From assembly GCA_022414725.1 (NCBI GenBank), contig CM039465.1, positions 37,984,260-38,048,259 on the forward strand: a stretch of 64,000 bases of DNA. Reading direction: 5' to 3'. The position numbers and the translations under genes were made by a program. A model generated the notes under the pieces. It was not told the DNA's origin, did no database searches, and saw only the letters and a list, made by a program, of their open reading frames with translations. This stretch comes from Microglena sp. YARC (Eukaryota > Chlorophyta > Chlorophyceae > Chlamydomonadales > Chlamydomonadaceae). Each line of letters starts with the position of its first letter. The stretch's first letter is position 1. Shown here piece after piece: positions 1 to 12,800 of this stretch.

Positions 1-240
1 ACCATGTAACACTTCACTTGAATTCAATACAAACCATGCAACACTTCACTTTAATAAAACAAAACCATGTAAGACTTCACTTTAATTCAACACAAACCAT
101 GTAACACTTCACTTTGATAAAAGAGAACCATGTAACACTCCACTTTGATAAAAGAGAACCATGTAACACTTCACTTTAATTCAACACAAACCATGCAAAA
201 TTTTACTTGAATAAAAGAAAACCATTTAAAATCCACTCAA
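1..240. repeat. Short tandem repeat, ~31-bp unit
   Basis: About eight imperfect copies of a unit beginning accatgtaacacttcact, alternating between aattcaacacaa and gataaaagaga endings. It lies in the intron downstream of deaminase exon 7. No exon edge recognised in the unit; the missing last exon could be its source. Confidence 0.85.
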
Positions 241-274
241 ATTCAATTGAGACAAAAAGTGGTGAAGCACTCAC

Positions 275-385
275 ATTGTCAAAGTCATTCATGCCATCCA
301 CAAACACTGTGATGACAGCGGCGTGGAAGGGGGAATTGCTTGGGGTTTACGCGGCACTCTCTATGTAGCCTCCGCCATGGTCCTC
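275..385 (-). pseudogene. Damaged duplicate of cytidine deaminase exon 7 (3' part plus donor)
   Basis: The minus strand repeats the second half of exon 7 with its gtgagt donor and about 20 nt of intron, some 180 nt away. It reads GGGYIESAA followed by TAA where the real exon has TAC (Tyr), then SPFHAAVI and GMNDFDN. The stop and several substitutions show it is not coding. It is a donor-side edge copy of the kind found next to other exons. Confidence 0.75.
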
Positions 386-453
386 ACCCCGGCTAAAAAA
401 CATTTAAATTTCAATATAATTTGATAAAAACAAAAAAGTGGCGAAGCACTCAC

Positions 454-621
454 ATCGTCAAAGTCATTCATTCCACCCACAAACGCTGCAATGACAGCGG
501 CGTGGAAGGGCGAGAGGCTTGGGTTGTACGCTGCACTCTCAATGTAGCCTCCGCTGTGGACATCCCCGGCGTGGGTGATGATGGCCACACCAGACGGGCA
601 GCGGCTGTAAGGGGAGTAGCT
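454..621 (-). CDS. CDA: Cytidine deaminase exon 7: core of the degenerate C-terminal domain
   Basis: 168 nt, 56 codons, phase 0 to 0, from a cccttcag acceptor to a gtgagt donor. It reads SYSPYSRCPSGVAI, GDVHSGGYIESAAYNPSL and SPFHAAVIAAFVGG, the hallmark second-domain block of long-form cytidine deaminases. There HAE/PCxxC are absent and a PYSxxPSGVA plus SGxYxExAAxNPxL signature remains. The final exon (about 35 residues in relatives) must lie left of the window. Copies of its 5' edge lie upstream and a damaged copy of its 3' two-thirds lies downstream. Confidence 0.92.
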
Positions 622-822
622 CTGAAGGGGGGGGGGGGGGGGGGGGGGGGGAGGTTGTTGGTGTTGTTGGTGTTAGTGTTGGGCGTGTGTGATGATGGAC
701 ACCAGACGGGCAAGCCGCTGTAGGGGAAGTAGCTCTGAGGGGGAGAGGGGGGGGGTTGCTGTTGTTGGTGTTGGGGGTGTTGGCCACACCAGATGGGCAG
801 CGGCTGTACCGGGAGTAGCTCT

Positions 823-862
<40 letters not shown>

Positions 863-3800
863 GGTTGTTGGTGTTGTTGGTGTGTTAGTGAACCCCTCGT
901 ACGCGGGTAGAGAGAGCGTCTTCAACCTCAACTGGACAAGCTACCATCGCGGTTGACAACGACCTGCAATGCTTAGGGCGACCGTAGGGGGAATCGAACC
1001 CCCGACCCTACATCCTCAAAGCGACTTGGTGTACCACTACACCAATTGATTCGCTGAAAGAGGCTACTTGCCTTTACGTGTTTATTCAAATATTCATCAG
1101 AATCTGAATGCTGGTTTGGGGTTATTTGTTTTAGTGGTATTTTTACTAGGGTATATGTACTAGGGGAAAACGCAGTGGTATGATATGATGACTGATGCAT
1201 GATACTATATGACTCATGATATGATATGACTCATGGTATGATATGACGCACAAAATGATATGATGACTGATGCATGGTATGATATGACGCATGAAACGAT
1301 ATGATGACTGATGCATGGTATGATATGACGCATGGAACGATATGATGACTGATGCATGGTATGATATGACGCATGAAACGATATGATGACTGATGCATGG
1401 TATGATATGACGCATGGAACGATATGATGACTGATGCATGGTATGATATGACACATGAAACAATATGATGACTGATGCATGGTATGATATGATGCATGAT
1501 TTGATGATTGATGATGATGCATGGTAGAGATGTGACAATGATACGATATGATCATAGATGCATGATTTGATATGACTAGGGGCCGGCTATTTTAAATAAT
1601 ATTGGTGAATAAATAATATTATATAATATTATCTAATATAAGTCGGACGAGCAGTCTCACCAGAATTTTGAATTTATTTGAAAAACTAATATTATTGTGA
1701 CACTATAATAATATTAGTTAATATTAGTTTTTCAGGCACCAATATTAGATGCCGTTCCCTAGATATGACGCATTGACGCATGATACGATATGATGATTGA
1801 TGCATGATATTAAATGACTCATCATATGATATGATGATTGATGCATGATATTATATGACTCATAGTATGATATGACGCATGATATGATATATGATGATTA
1901 ATGATAGATGCATGATATGATGACGACTCTGATTTGACTCGAAACCGGCTTTGCCAAAGGGTTGTTTCTCAAATCGTTTGCAGTACTTAAGTTCATTGAA
2001 CACAAATTCAGATGAAAGACCCCCCCCCCCCCCCCCAACGCCCTCTCTCATACATACACACACACTCTAAAGAAAGGGGAAAATATATCGGAAATCATAT
2101 CTGCACCTTCTTGGCTTCGTCCAAAGCTTCCTCAGCAGCCCTCTCAAAAACTTTCACCTGTAACGACCTGTTTAGATTGATATGGCAGGCTTTCTGGTTT
2201 CAACTAGTGGAGTGTCTTCCACACCCCTCACACACACACACAAAAGAAAGGGGAACGGCCAAAAAACTCGAAAAATCAGATCTGCGACCCCCCCACCCCA
2301 CCCACACCCTCACACACACACAAAAGAGATGGAAAGGCCAAAGGACTCGAAAATCAGATCTGCGACCCCCCCCCCCCCCCCCCCCCCACGCACAAACACA
2401 CAGATCTGCACCTTCTTGGCCTCGTCCAAAGCTTCCTCAGCCGCCCTCTCAAAGAGTTTCACATCTGACGACCCATTGACACTGATTCGGTTAGCTATCT
2501 GGTTTCTACTTGCGGAGCGATACATCAACCTGGGTCATGGTGGTGTTGAGTGGTCTATGGTCTAACCCTTCCTGGTGCTAGTTGTGTTGGTTGTGTTGGT
2601 TGTCAACCTGGGTCATGGTGGTGGTTGAGGTGGTTATGGTGGTGCTGGTTGTGTTGGTTGTCAACCTGGGTCATGGTGGTGGTTGAGGGGGTTATGGTGG
2701 TGCTGGTGGTTGAAATAAGAAAATCAGATGGTGTGGTGGTTGGACCAGATGGTTGTGGTGGTGGTTGTAGTAGTGGTGGTGTGGCGGTGTTGATGGTTCT
2801 GGTGTTGTTGGCGTCCTTGTTGAGTTTGAATTAGTGGAGTGATACATTGACATGAGGCATGGTGGTGTTGAGGTGGTCGTATGGTGGTGCTGGTTCTAGT
2901 ACTGGTGGTGGTGTGTTGTTCTGAGACGTACTGTGTCTGGTTCTCTGCTATGGGGGCGATAAAAAAAACATCGACCTTGGACAAGTGGGGTTGAGCGTCT
3001 GTGTCTGGTTTCTGCTAGTGGGGCGATACATCGACCTGGGACAAGGTGGTGGTTGAGGTGGTTTTATGGGGATCTGGTGATGTAGTTAGTAGTGGTGGTG
3101 GTCGTTCTAGTAACCTTAAGCGTCTGTGTCTGGTTTCTGCTAAGTGGGGCGATACATCGACCTGGGGACATGAGGTGGTGGTTGAGGTGGTTATGGTGAT
3201 GGCTGGTTCTAGTAGTGGTGGTGGTGGTGGTGTTGTTCTAGCGTCTGTGTCTGGTTTCTGCTAGTGGGGAAAAACGATACATGCGACCTGGGACAAGGTG
3301 GTGGTTGAGGTGGTTATGGTGATGCTGGTTCTAGTACTGGTGGTGGTGGTGGTGGTTCTTAGCGTCTGTGTCTGGTTTGCTGCTTGTCGGGCGATACAAT
3401 CGGACCTGGGACAAGGTGGTGGTTGAGGTGGTTATGGTGATGCTGGTTCTAGTAGTGGTGGTGTGGTGGTGTTTTTTTTATAGTTCTTTCCTGCTTTGTG
3501 TTGCGAGCGGGAACAAGGTGGTGGTTGATGGGTGGTTATGGTGATGGCTGTGTCTGGTTGGTGGGCTGCTAGCGTTGTGTGGTTTCGAAACATCGACCTG
3601 GGAGGTGGTTATGGTGATCAAGGTGGTGGTTGAAGGTGGTTCTGGTTTCTGCTTGGTGTTGCGATCGACCATGCGGACAAGGTGTGGTATTGGTGGATGC
3701 TGGTTCTAGTACTGGTGGTGGTGGTGGTGGTGTTCTTAGCGTCTGTGTCTGGTTTCTGCTTGTGTGCTCGACCTGGGACAAGGTGGGGTTGGGAGGTGTT

Positions 3801-6800
3801 ATGGTGATGCTGGTTCTAGTAGTGTGGTGTGGTGTGTTTTTTAGCGTCTGTGTCTGGTTTCTGCTTGTGTTGCGAAACATCGACCTGGGACAAGGTGGTG
3901 GTTGAGGTGGTTATGGTGATGCTGGGTTCTAGTATGGTGGTGGTTCAGTGGTGGTGTTCTTAGCGTCTGTGTCTGGTTTCTGCTAGTGGGGCGATACATC
4001 GACCTGGGACAAGGTGGTGGTTGAGGTGGTTATGGTGATGCTGGGTATCTAGTAGTGGTGGTGTGGTGGTGTTGATTCTTAGCGTCGTGTTGGTTTCTGC
4101 TTGTGTTTGCGAAACATCGACCTGGGACAAGTGGTGGTTGAGGTTGGTTATGTGATGCTGGTTCTAGTAGTAGTGGTTGTGGTGGTGTGGTGTTTTAGCA
4201 TTTCTTAGTGCATTCTGTGGTTTTGGTTCTGCTAGTGGGGGCGATACATCGACGTGGGACAAGGGGTGGTTATGTGGTTAGTGGCTCGTGCTTTCTAGTA
4301 GTGCTGGTGCGTGGTCTCTCTCCTCCGCAGTTCTCTCTTCGGTTCTGTGTGTTGCGAAACATCGACCTGGGGACAAGGGTGGAGGTGGTTGGTGAGGTGG
4401 TTATAAGTGATGGCTGTTCTAGTACTGGTGGTGGTGGTGGTGTGTTCTTAGGTCTGTGGTCTGTCTGCTAAGTGGGGCGATACCTCCGAACCTGGGGAAA
4501 AAAAAGGTGGTGGTTGAGGTGGTTTATGTGATGCTGGCATTTAGTACGATGGTGGTGGTGGTGTTGTTCTTAGCGTCTGTGTTGGTTTCTGCTTGTGTTG
4601 ACAAAACATGACCTGGGACAAGGTGGTGGTTGAGGTGGTTAATGGTGATGCTGGTTTAGGAGTTATGGTTGTGGATGGTGGTGTGTTCTTAGTGCTAGTG
4701 TCGTTTCGGCTACCAGGGCGAACATCGACTGGGAACATCGGTTCGGTGAGGTGGTTACTGGTGACTGCTGGTTCTTAGTCGTGGTGGTGGGGTGGTGTAC
4801 TCTAAGCGCTCTGGTGTCTGGTTTACTGCCTATGTGGGGCGATACATTCGACCTGGGACAAAGGTGGGTTGGGTGGTTATGCTGAATGCTTCTTAGTAGA
4901 GTGGGTGGTGGTGGTGTCTCTTAGTCTGTGTTGGTTCTGCCTAGTGGGACAAACGTGCGACTGGACAACAAGGTGGTGGTTGAGGGTGGTTATGGTGATG
5001 CTGGTTCTTACGCTAAGTGGTGGATGGTGGTGGTTGGTGTTCTTAGGACAGTCATGTGTTGGTTGCTAAGTGTTGCGAACATCGATCTGGAGACACAGGT
5101 GAGTGGTTGAGGGGTGGTTATAGGTGATTAGAGTTCTAGTAGTGAGTGGTGGTGGTGGTGTTCTAAAGCGTTCTGTGTCTGATTTCTGCTTGTGGGGCGA
5201 TACATCGACCTTGGGACAACAAGCGTGGTGGTTGAGGTGGTTTATGGTGATGCTGTTTCTAGTAGTGGTGGTGTTGGTGGTGGTTGTTGAGCGTCTTGTG
5301 TTCTGGTTTGATCGGCTTGTGTTCGGCGAAACAATCGGACCTGGGACAAGGTGGTGGTTGATGGTGGTTCGATTGGTGATGCTGGTCTAGTACTGGTGGT
5401 GGTGTGCTGGTGGTGTTGCTGAGCGCTGTTGTGTCTGGTTTCTGCTAGTGGGCGATACATCGACCTGGGACAAAAGGACTGGTGGTTTTGAGGTGGTTAT
5501 GCTGTGATGCTGGTTCTAGGTAGTGTGGTGGTGGTGGGTGGGTTGTTTCTTAGCGTCTGTGTCTGGTTTTCTGCTTGTGGTTGCGAATACATCGACTCGT
5601 GGACAAGGTGGTGGTGGAAGGGGTTATGGTGAATGGGGACAAGAGGTGTGGGTTGAGCGGTGGTTGGTGATGCTGGTTCTGAGTATGTAGTCTGGTGGTG
5701 GGTGTGGTGTTCTAAGCGTCTGTGTGTGATTTCTCTGCTCTGTGGCGGGCGAGTAACGACCTTGCGGACAACGGTGGGGTTGAGTGGTGGGTATTCGGGT
5801 GATCTGGTTCTATAGTTGGTGATTGTGAGTGGGTGGGGATGTTCTTAGACGGTCTTGTGCTCTAGATGGGGGCGAGACATCGCCCTGGAACAAGGTGGTG
5901 GTTACGGTGGTTATGGTGCTAGGTAGTGGTGGTTGGGTGGTGGGGCGTGGTTCTTAGCGCTGGTTGTCTGGGGTTGTCGCTGAGTGGGGCATATAGTCGT
6001 GGGGCGAGTATGGTTGTGGTGGTGGTGGTGGTTCTTAGCGTCGTGTCTGGTTCTGCTGTGGGGCGATACATCGACCTGGGACAAGGTGGTGGTTGAGGTG
6101 GTTATGGTGATGCTGGTTCTAGTAGTGGTGGTGTGGTGGTGTTGGTTCTTAGCGTCTTGTCTGTCTTGGTTTCTGCTTTGTGTTGCGAAACATCGACCTG
6201 GGACAATGGTGGTGGTTGAGTGTGGTTATGATAATTGATGCTGTTCTAGTACTGGGTGGTGTGGTGTGTTCTTAGCGTCTGTGTCTGGTTTCTGCAGTGG
6301 GGCGATACATCGACCGGACAAGGTGGTGGTTGAGGTGGTATGTGATGCTGGGTTCTAGTAGTGAGTGGGGTGTGGTGGTGTTAGCGTCTGTGTCTGGTTT
6401 CTCTGTGGGGCGATACATCGACCTGGACAAGTGGGGGTTGCTGGCGTTCTAGTAGTGTGGTCATAGCGTCTGTGTCTGGTTTCTGGCGTGGGGCGAATAA
6501 CATCGACCTGGGACAAGGTGGTGGTTGAGGTGGTTATGGTGATGCTGGTTCTAGTAGTGGTGGTGGTGGTGGTGGTGGTGTTCTTAGCGTCTGTGTCTGG
6601 TTTCTGCTTGTTGGGAGCGTACATCGACCTGGGACAAGGTGGTGGTTGAGGTGGTTATGGTGATGCTGGTTCTAGTAGTGGTGGTGGTGGTGGGTGGTGT
6701 TCTTAGCGTCTGTGTCTGGTTTCTGCTAGTGGGGCGATACATCGACCTGGGACAAGGTGGTGGTTGAGGTGGTTATGGTGATGCTGGTTGTGGTTGGATC

Positions 6801-9800
6801 AGATGGTGGTGTGGGGGGTTCTAGCAGTGGTGGTGGTTCAGGTGCTGTTGGCGTCCTCGTTGAGTTTCAACTAGTGGAGTGATACATCAATCTGAGACAA
6901 GGTGGTGGTTGAGGTGGTTACGGTGGGCGTGGTGGTGTTGTTGGTGTTGTTGCTGCTTTTGACGGCACTCTTTTTGTGATGTTTGTGTTTTTTGTGGTCC
7001 TGGTAGCCCACAGGGTTGTCGTGTTTGTGTTGTTTGTGTTGGCTGTGCTGGTTGTGTTGGTTTTGGTGGCCATAGTGGTAGTGTTGGTTGTGTTGGTTGT
7101 GTTGGCTGTGCTGGTTGTGTTGGTTTTGGTGGCCATAGTGGTAGTGTTGGTTGTGTTGGCTGTGCTGGGTTGGGGCCATTTGGTTTGTGTTGTGGCCATT
7201 GTGGTAGTTCTGTTGGTTGTAGTGTGGTTGTGGCTTGTTGGTTAGTGCTGGTTGTGTTGGTTTTGGTGGCCATAGTGGGTATGTTGTGTTGGTTGTGTTG
7301 TTAGCTGGGTTGTGTTTTTGGTGGCGTAGTGCTGTTGTTGTGTTGGTTAGTTTTGGTGGCCATAGTGGTAGTGTTGGTTGTGTTGGTTGTGTTGTTAGTG
7401 CTGGTTGTGTTGGTTTTGGTGGCCATAGTGGTAGTGTTGGTTGTGTTGGTTGTGTTGTTAGTGCTGGTTGTGTTGGTTTTGGTGGCCATAGTGTGTGTGG
7501 TTGTGTTGGTTTGTGTTTAGTGCTGTTGTGTTGGTTTTGGATGGCCATAGTTGTAGTGTTGGTGTGTGTGTTAGTGCACAGTGGTGTGTTGGCTGGTTCA
7601 TAGCGTGCTGTTGTGGCTGGTTCGTCCTAGTGGTTTGCTGGTGGATGCTGGTTCGGTGGTTCTGTCGGTGGTCATAGCGGTGGTGCTGGGTGTTGGTGTG
7701 TGTTGCTCCTGTTGATTCATTTGATTTCATGAAATAGTCACTGTGTCTTGCTTCTCAAGTAGCAGGGGTAACGCCATCCCATTCAGGCTGTTGGTGGCCA
7801 TAGTGCTGGTGGTGGTGGTCATAGTGGTGGTGGTGGTGGTGGTGGTGGTGTGATTCATGATTTTCATTGATTCCATCAGCAGTTGAGTAGTTACATGTTG
7901 TCTTGCTTCTCAAGTAGCAGGGGACACGGCTCATCCCCATTCAAGTTTATTGGTGGTCATCGTGGTGGTGAGTGGCTTCTGTTTCATATCATTTAATTCC
8001 ATCAAATAGTCAAGTAGTTACTTGTTGTCTTGCTTCTCAAGTAGCAGGGGACACGGCCCATCCCCATTTATGTATGTTGGTGGCCATAGTGATGCTGGTG
8101 ATGGTGGTGGTCAACAGTGGTGGTGGTGGCGGGTGGTGCCAGTTCTGGTGTTCTGGTGGTGGTCAAAGTGGGTGGTGGGTGTTTCATTTCATCCCATCAT
8201 ATAGTCAAGTGGATACCTGTTGTCTTGCTTCTCAAGTAGCAGAGGAAAGGGCCCATCCTGGATCAAGTCTGTAGGCCCAAACTTGTCTGGCAGCAAGTCA
8301 TCCTGCAGTGGGGTGATGAAGGGTGCGGGTGTGGATGAATAGTTGGTTGGGGTGAGGTCTGGGTGAGGCTTGGGTGGGAGTTGGGTGAGCTGGGTGAGGG
8401 TCGGTTGTTGGGTTGGGTGGTTGGTTGGGTTGGGTTGGTTGGGTTGGGTTGGGACAATTGGTGGGACTGGGTGACGGTTGGGGTGTGGTGAGGGCGGGTG
8501 AAGGTTAATTGGGGGCCACTGGGGTCCTGAGGTCTCGTGAGTGAGGGTGCATGAGTATGGCCTGGTCGTACGCATGTGGGTCCTTCAGGTTGGGTTGTAG
8601 GTCAGGTTGGGTGGCGATTGGGTTGGGTTGGGTGCAGGGTTGGGGGTTGGGTTGGGTTGAGGTGGTTGAGGTGTGGGTAGGGCTGGATTGGGATTGGGTG
8701 GGTTGGGTTGGGTTGGGTTGGGTCAGGTGGGTTGGGTTGGGTTGGTTGGGTGGGTTGGGTTTTGGTTGAGGTTGAGTTGGTTGTGTGTTCTCGCTTTCTG
8801 AGGGTTGGGGTTGGTGTGAGTTAGTGGGTTGAAGGGGCTCGGGTTGGGGGTTGGGTTGGGTGGGTGGGTTGGGTGGTTGGGTTGATGGTTGGTGGGTTTG
8901 AGGATTGGTTGGGTGAGGTTGGGTTGGGGTTGGTTGGGTTGGGTGGGGTTGGGGTTGGTTGGGTGGGTTGGTTGGGTTGAGGTTGGTTGGTGGGTTGGAT
9001 GGGGTGGGTTGGGTGGAGTGAGGGTTGGGTTGGAGTAGGTTGGGGTTGGGTGAGGATTGGGCTGGATCCAAATGTTGCACATACCATATTGGTGAGGGTT
9101 TGGGCTGGTCGGGTTGGGTTGGGTTGGGTTGTGTGAGGTTTAGGTTGGGTTGGTTGGGTTGGGTTGGGCTGAGGGTTTGGGTTGGGTTGGGTTGGGTGAG
9201 GGTTGGGTTGGGTTGGTTGTGGGTGAGGGTTGGGTTGGGTTGGGTTGGGTTGGGTTGGTTGGGTTGGGTTGGTTGGGTGGAGTGAGGGTTGTGGTTGGGT
9301 TGGGTTGGGTTGAGGATGGTATGGGTTGGGTTGGGTGGGTTGGGTTGGGTTGGGTTGGTTGGGTTGGGTTGGGTTGGGTCATGGGTGAGTGTTGGGTTGG
9401 GTGAGTGTTGGGTGATGTGGTTGGGTGAGTGTTGGTGAGTGTTGGGGTGGCGCTGACGAACTAGCTGATTCAACCGCTGACTCCACAAGATGACAGAGGA
9501 AGCAAGACGGCCAGGGGAGGAGACTTAATTTCCCACTCTAATTCTACAGGGATTATTTTGTACAATTGAATTATCGCGGGAGCACGAATTCACGACCACT
9601 GTTGGTAAAACAATTGTTTGGGTTCAGTTCATCAGTTATTTTTCCGTTTAAAGACACACGCACACAACAGCAGCACCAACACACACACACACAACAGCAC
9701 GACCAATACACACACACACAACAGCACACCAAACACACAACAAACACAGCAGCAGCACCACCAACACACTTACACACAAAAGCACCACACACACACACAA

Positions 9801-12800
9801 CAGTAGCACCACCCACCAACCACACACAACACACAGCAACGACCACACACAAACAGCCACGACAACACACACACACACACCAACACACACACACAGCAGC
9901 AGGCACCAACAACACACATACACACAACAAAGCACTTCTCCGGCCACACAACAACACACAACAAACAGCCACCACCAACACACACACACAGCAGCACCAC
10001 AACACACACACACAACAGCACCACCAACACACACACCACAACAGCACCACCAACACACACACTACAGCACCACACACACACTACACACGGCACGCACATG
10101 CAAGGTGGAACTTGGGCCCAATTTAAAAAACAAGAATCCTTGCGTGTGAGTTGGCTACCAAAATTTATAGGTTTTGAAATGTTGCCACATCACCAAGGTG
10201 CATTGCGTGTGGTGGGAGGGACCACCCACTTACCCATCCCAATGACCAACCACCACCCAACCGACCAACCACTCCGACCACCAGGTACATTGAGTTGGTG
10301 GGAGGGACCACCACTTTACCCATCCACCAGGACCAACCAACCACCCCAACTGACCAAACCGACCACCTAACTGACTCACCAGGTATCTTGCGTGTGAAGT
10401 CACAGCTACCAAACATGAACCTTATGACTCCTGCGATTGGGTGGGCAGTATGTATGTTACAGTCCAGGGGGTAGGCAAATAGTGCTGATGGTGCGTGATT
10501 GATGATGTGTTGAATGTGTTGATGATGGTGGTGTTGATGATGGTGTTGATGATGTTGATGATGGTGTTGATGATATTGATGATGGTGGTGTTGCGATTGA
10601 TTGATATGGTGTTGATGATGTGATGTGGTGGTGTTGATGATGGTGTTGATGATGTTGATGATGGTGGTGTTGATGATGGTGTTGATGATGTTGATTATGG
10701 TGGTGTTGATGATGGTGTTGATGCTTGTGGTGATGATGGTGATGGCAATCTACGGCAGACGGGCGGTGGTGGTGATGGTGGTGGTGGTGATGCTGTGTGG
10801 TGTGGTGATACATGATAATGGTGGTCGTGTGATGGTGGTGATGATGATGATGGCAGTGGTAGTGGTGAATGATTGCTGGTGGTGGAGATGCTGGTGGGTG
10901 GGTGGTGATGATGGTGATGATGATGGTGGTTGAGACGATGATGATGGTGATGATGGTGAAGATGGTGGTTGAGACAATGATGATGGTAACGATGATGGTA
11001 ACGATGATGGTAACGGATGATGGTTTGATGATGATGGTTGATGATGCGATAATGATAACGATAGTTTCATTTTTACTGGTGCCCTACTGGAACCTAAACT
11101 TGCCCATGGCTTGACAGAGCCAAGAGGGACTTATCTCGTTTGCTTTTCCACTGTTCTTTTATTTTAAGCTCATGGAGCTTCCTGCCAGCCCCATTAGCCA
11201 GCCACTGGGTCGAACGCAAAGCTGTCAGCTGCATTGAATGCCTCGCCATGTCAGCTTCCCGCCAGCTGACCATTAGCCAGCCACGGGTCAACCCAAAGCT
11301 GTCAGCTGCATTTGTATGCCTGCCATGTAAGCTTCCCGCCAGCCCCATTAGCCAGCCACCAGGATCATACGCAAAGCTGTTCAGCTGCATTGGAATGGTC
11401 CTGCCATGTCAGCTTTCCTGCCAGCCCCCCATTAGCCACCACCGGGTTCAAACCCAAAGCTGTCAGCTGCATTGGAATGCCTGCCATGTCAGCTTCCTGC
11501 CAGCCCCATTAGCCAACCACCGGGTCAAACCCAAAGCTGTCAGCTGCATTGGAATGCCTGCCATGTCAGCTTCCCGCCAGACCCATTAGCCAGCCACCGG
11601 GTCAAACCCAAAGCGCAGACTGTTGAATGCCTGCCAGCAGCCTCCTGCAGCCCATTGCCAGCCACCCGTCAAACCCAAGCTTTCATGTTGCGTTTTTAAT
11701 GCTGCTTTGCATTCCCCGCCAGCCCCATTAGCAGCCACCCGGTCAAACCCAAAGCTTCCTAACATTGGAATGCCTAGCCTGGCCGGCTTCCGCCACCCCA
11801 TTAGCCAGCCAATGGGTCAAACCTCAAGAAGCTTCAGCTGCATTGCGAAATGCCTGCCATGTAGCTCCTGCCAGCCCCATTAGCCAGCCACTCCGGTCAA
11901 ACCAAAGTTTCCAGTTTGCGTTTTAATGCCTGCCATGGCAGCACTTCCCGCCAGCCCCATATGCCAGCCACCGGGTCAAAAACCCCAAAGCTTTCAAGCT
12001 CATTGGAATGCCTGCCAGCTTCCCGCCAGCCCATTAGCCAGCCACCCGGTCAAACCCAAAGCTTTTTGAATGCCTGCATGGGCAGCTACCGCCAGACCCC
12101 ATTGGACGGGTCAAACCCAAAAAGCTTCAGCCATTGGGAATGAGCCTGCCATGGCACCTTACCGCCAGGCCCCATTAACCGCCAGGGTCCGAAACCCAAA
12201 GCTTAGTTGCATTTGAATGCCTGCTTTGGCAGCTTCCCGCCAGGCCCCATGCCAGCCAATGTCAAACCAAAACTGTCAGCTTGCCTTGGAATGCCTGCAT
12301 GTCAGCTTCTTGCCAGCCCCATTAGCCAGCCACCGGTCAAACCCAAAGCTTTCAGTTGCTTTGACATGCATGCCATGGCAGCTTCCCGCCAGCCCCATTA
12401 GCCAGCACAACGGTCAAACCAAAAGCTTTTCAGCTGCATTGGAATGCTGCATGTCAAGCTTCCTGACAGCCCCATTAGCCAGCCACCCGGTTCAAACACC
12501 AAAGCTTCAGTTGCGTTTGAATGTGCCTGCCATGGAGCTTACCGCCAGCCCCATTAGCCAGCCACCGGGTCCAAGAACCCAAAGCTTTCAGCTGCATTGG
12601 ATGCTTGCCATGGCAGCTTACCGCCAGCCCGCCATTAGCCAGCCAATGGGGTCAAACCCAAGCTTTCAGTTGCATTGAATGCCTGCTTTGGCAGGCTTTC
12701 AACCCAACCCAAAGCCCCATTCAGCTGCCATGGGTGGAAATGCCTGCCAGATGGCAGCTTGGCCAATGCCTTTGCCATGGCAGCTTACCGCAGCCCCATT

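Noticed and set aside
893..1060. Functional tRNA gene
   Set aside because: Control boxes are present, but the head does not close into a full cloverleaf and continues into a shared SINE body and tail.
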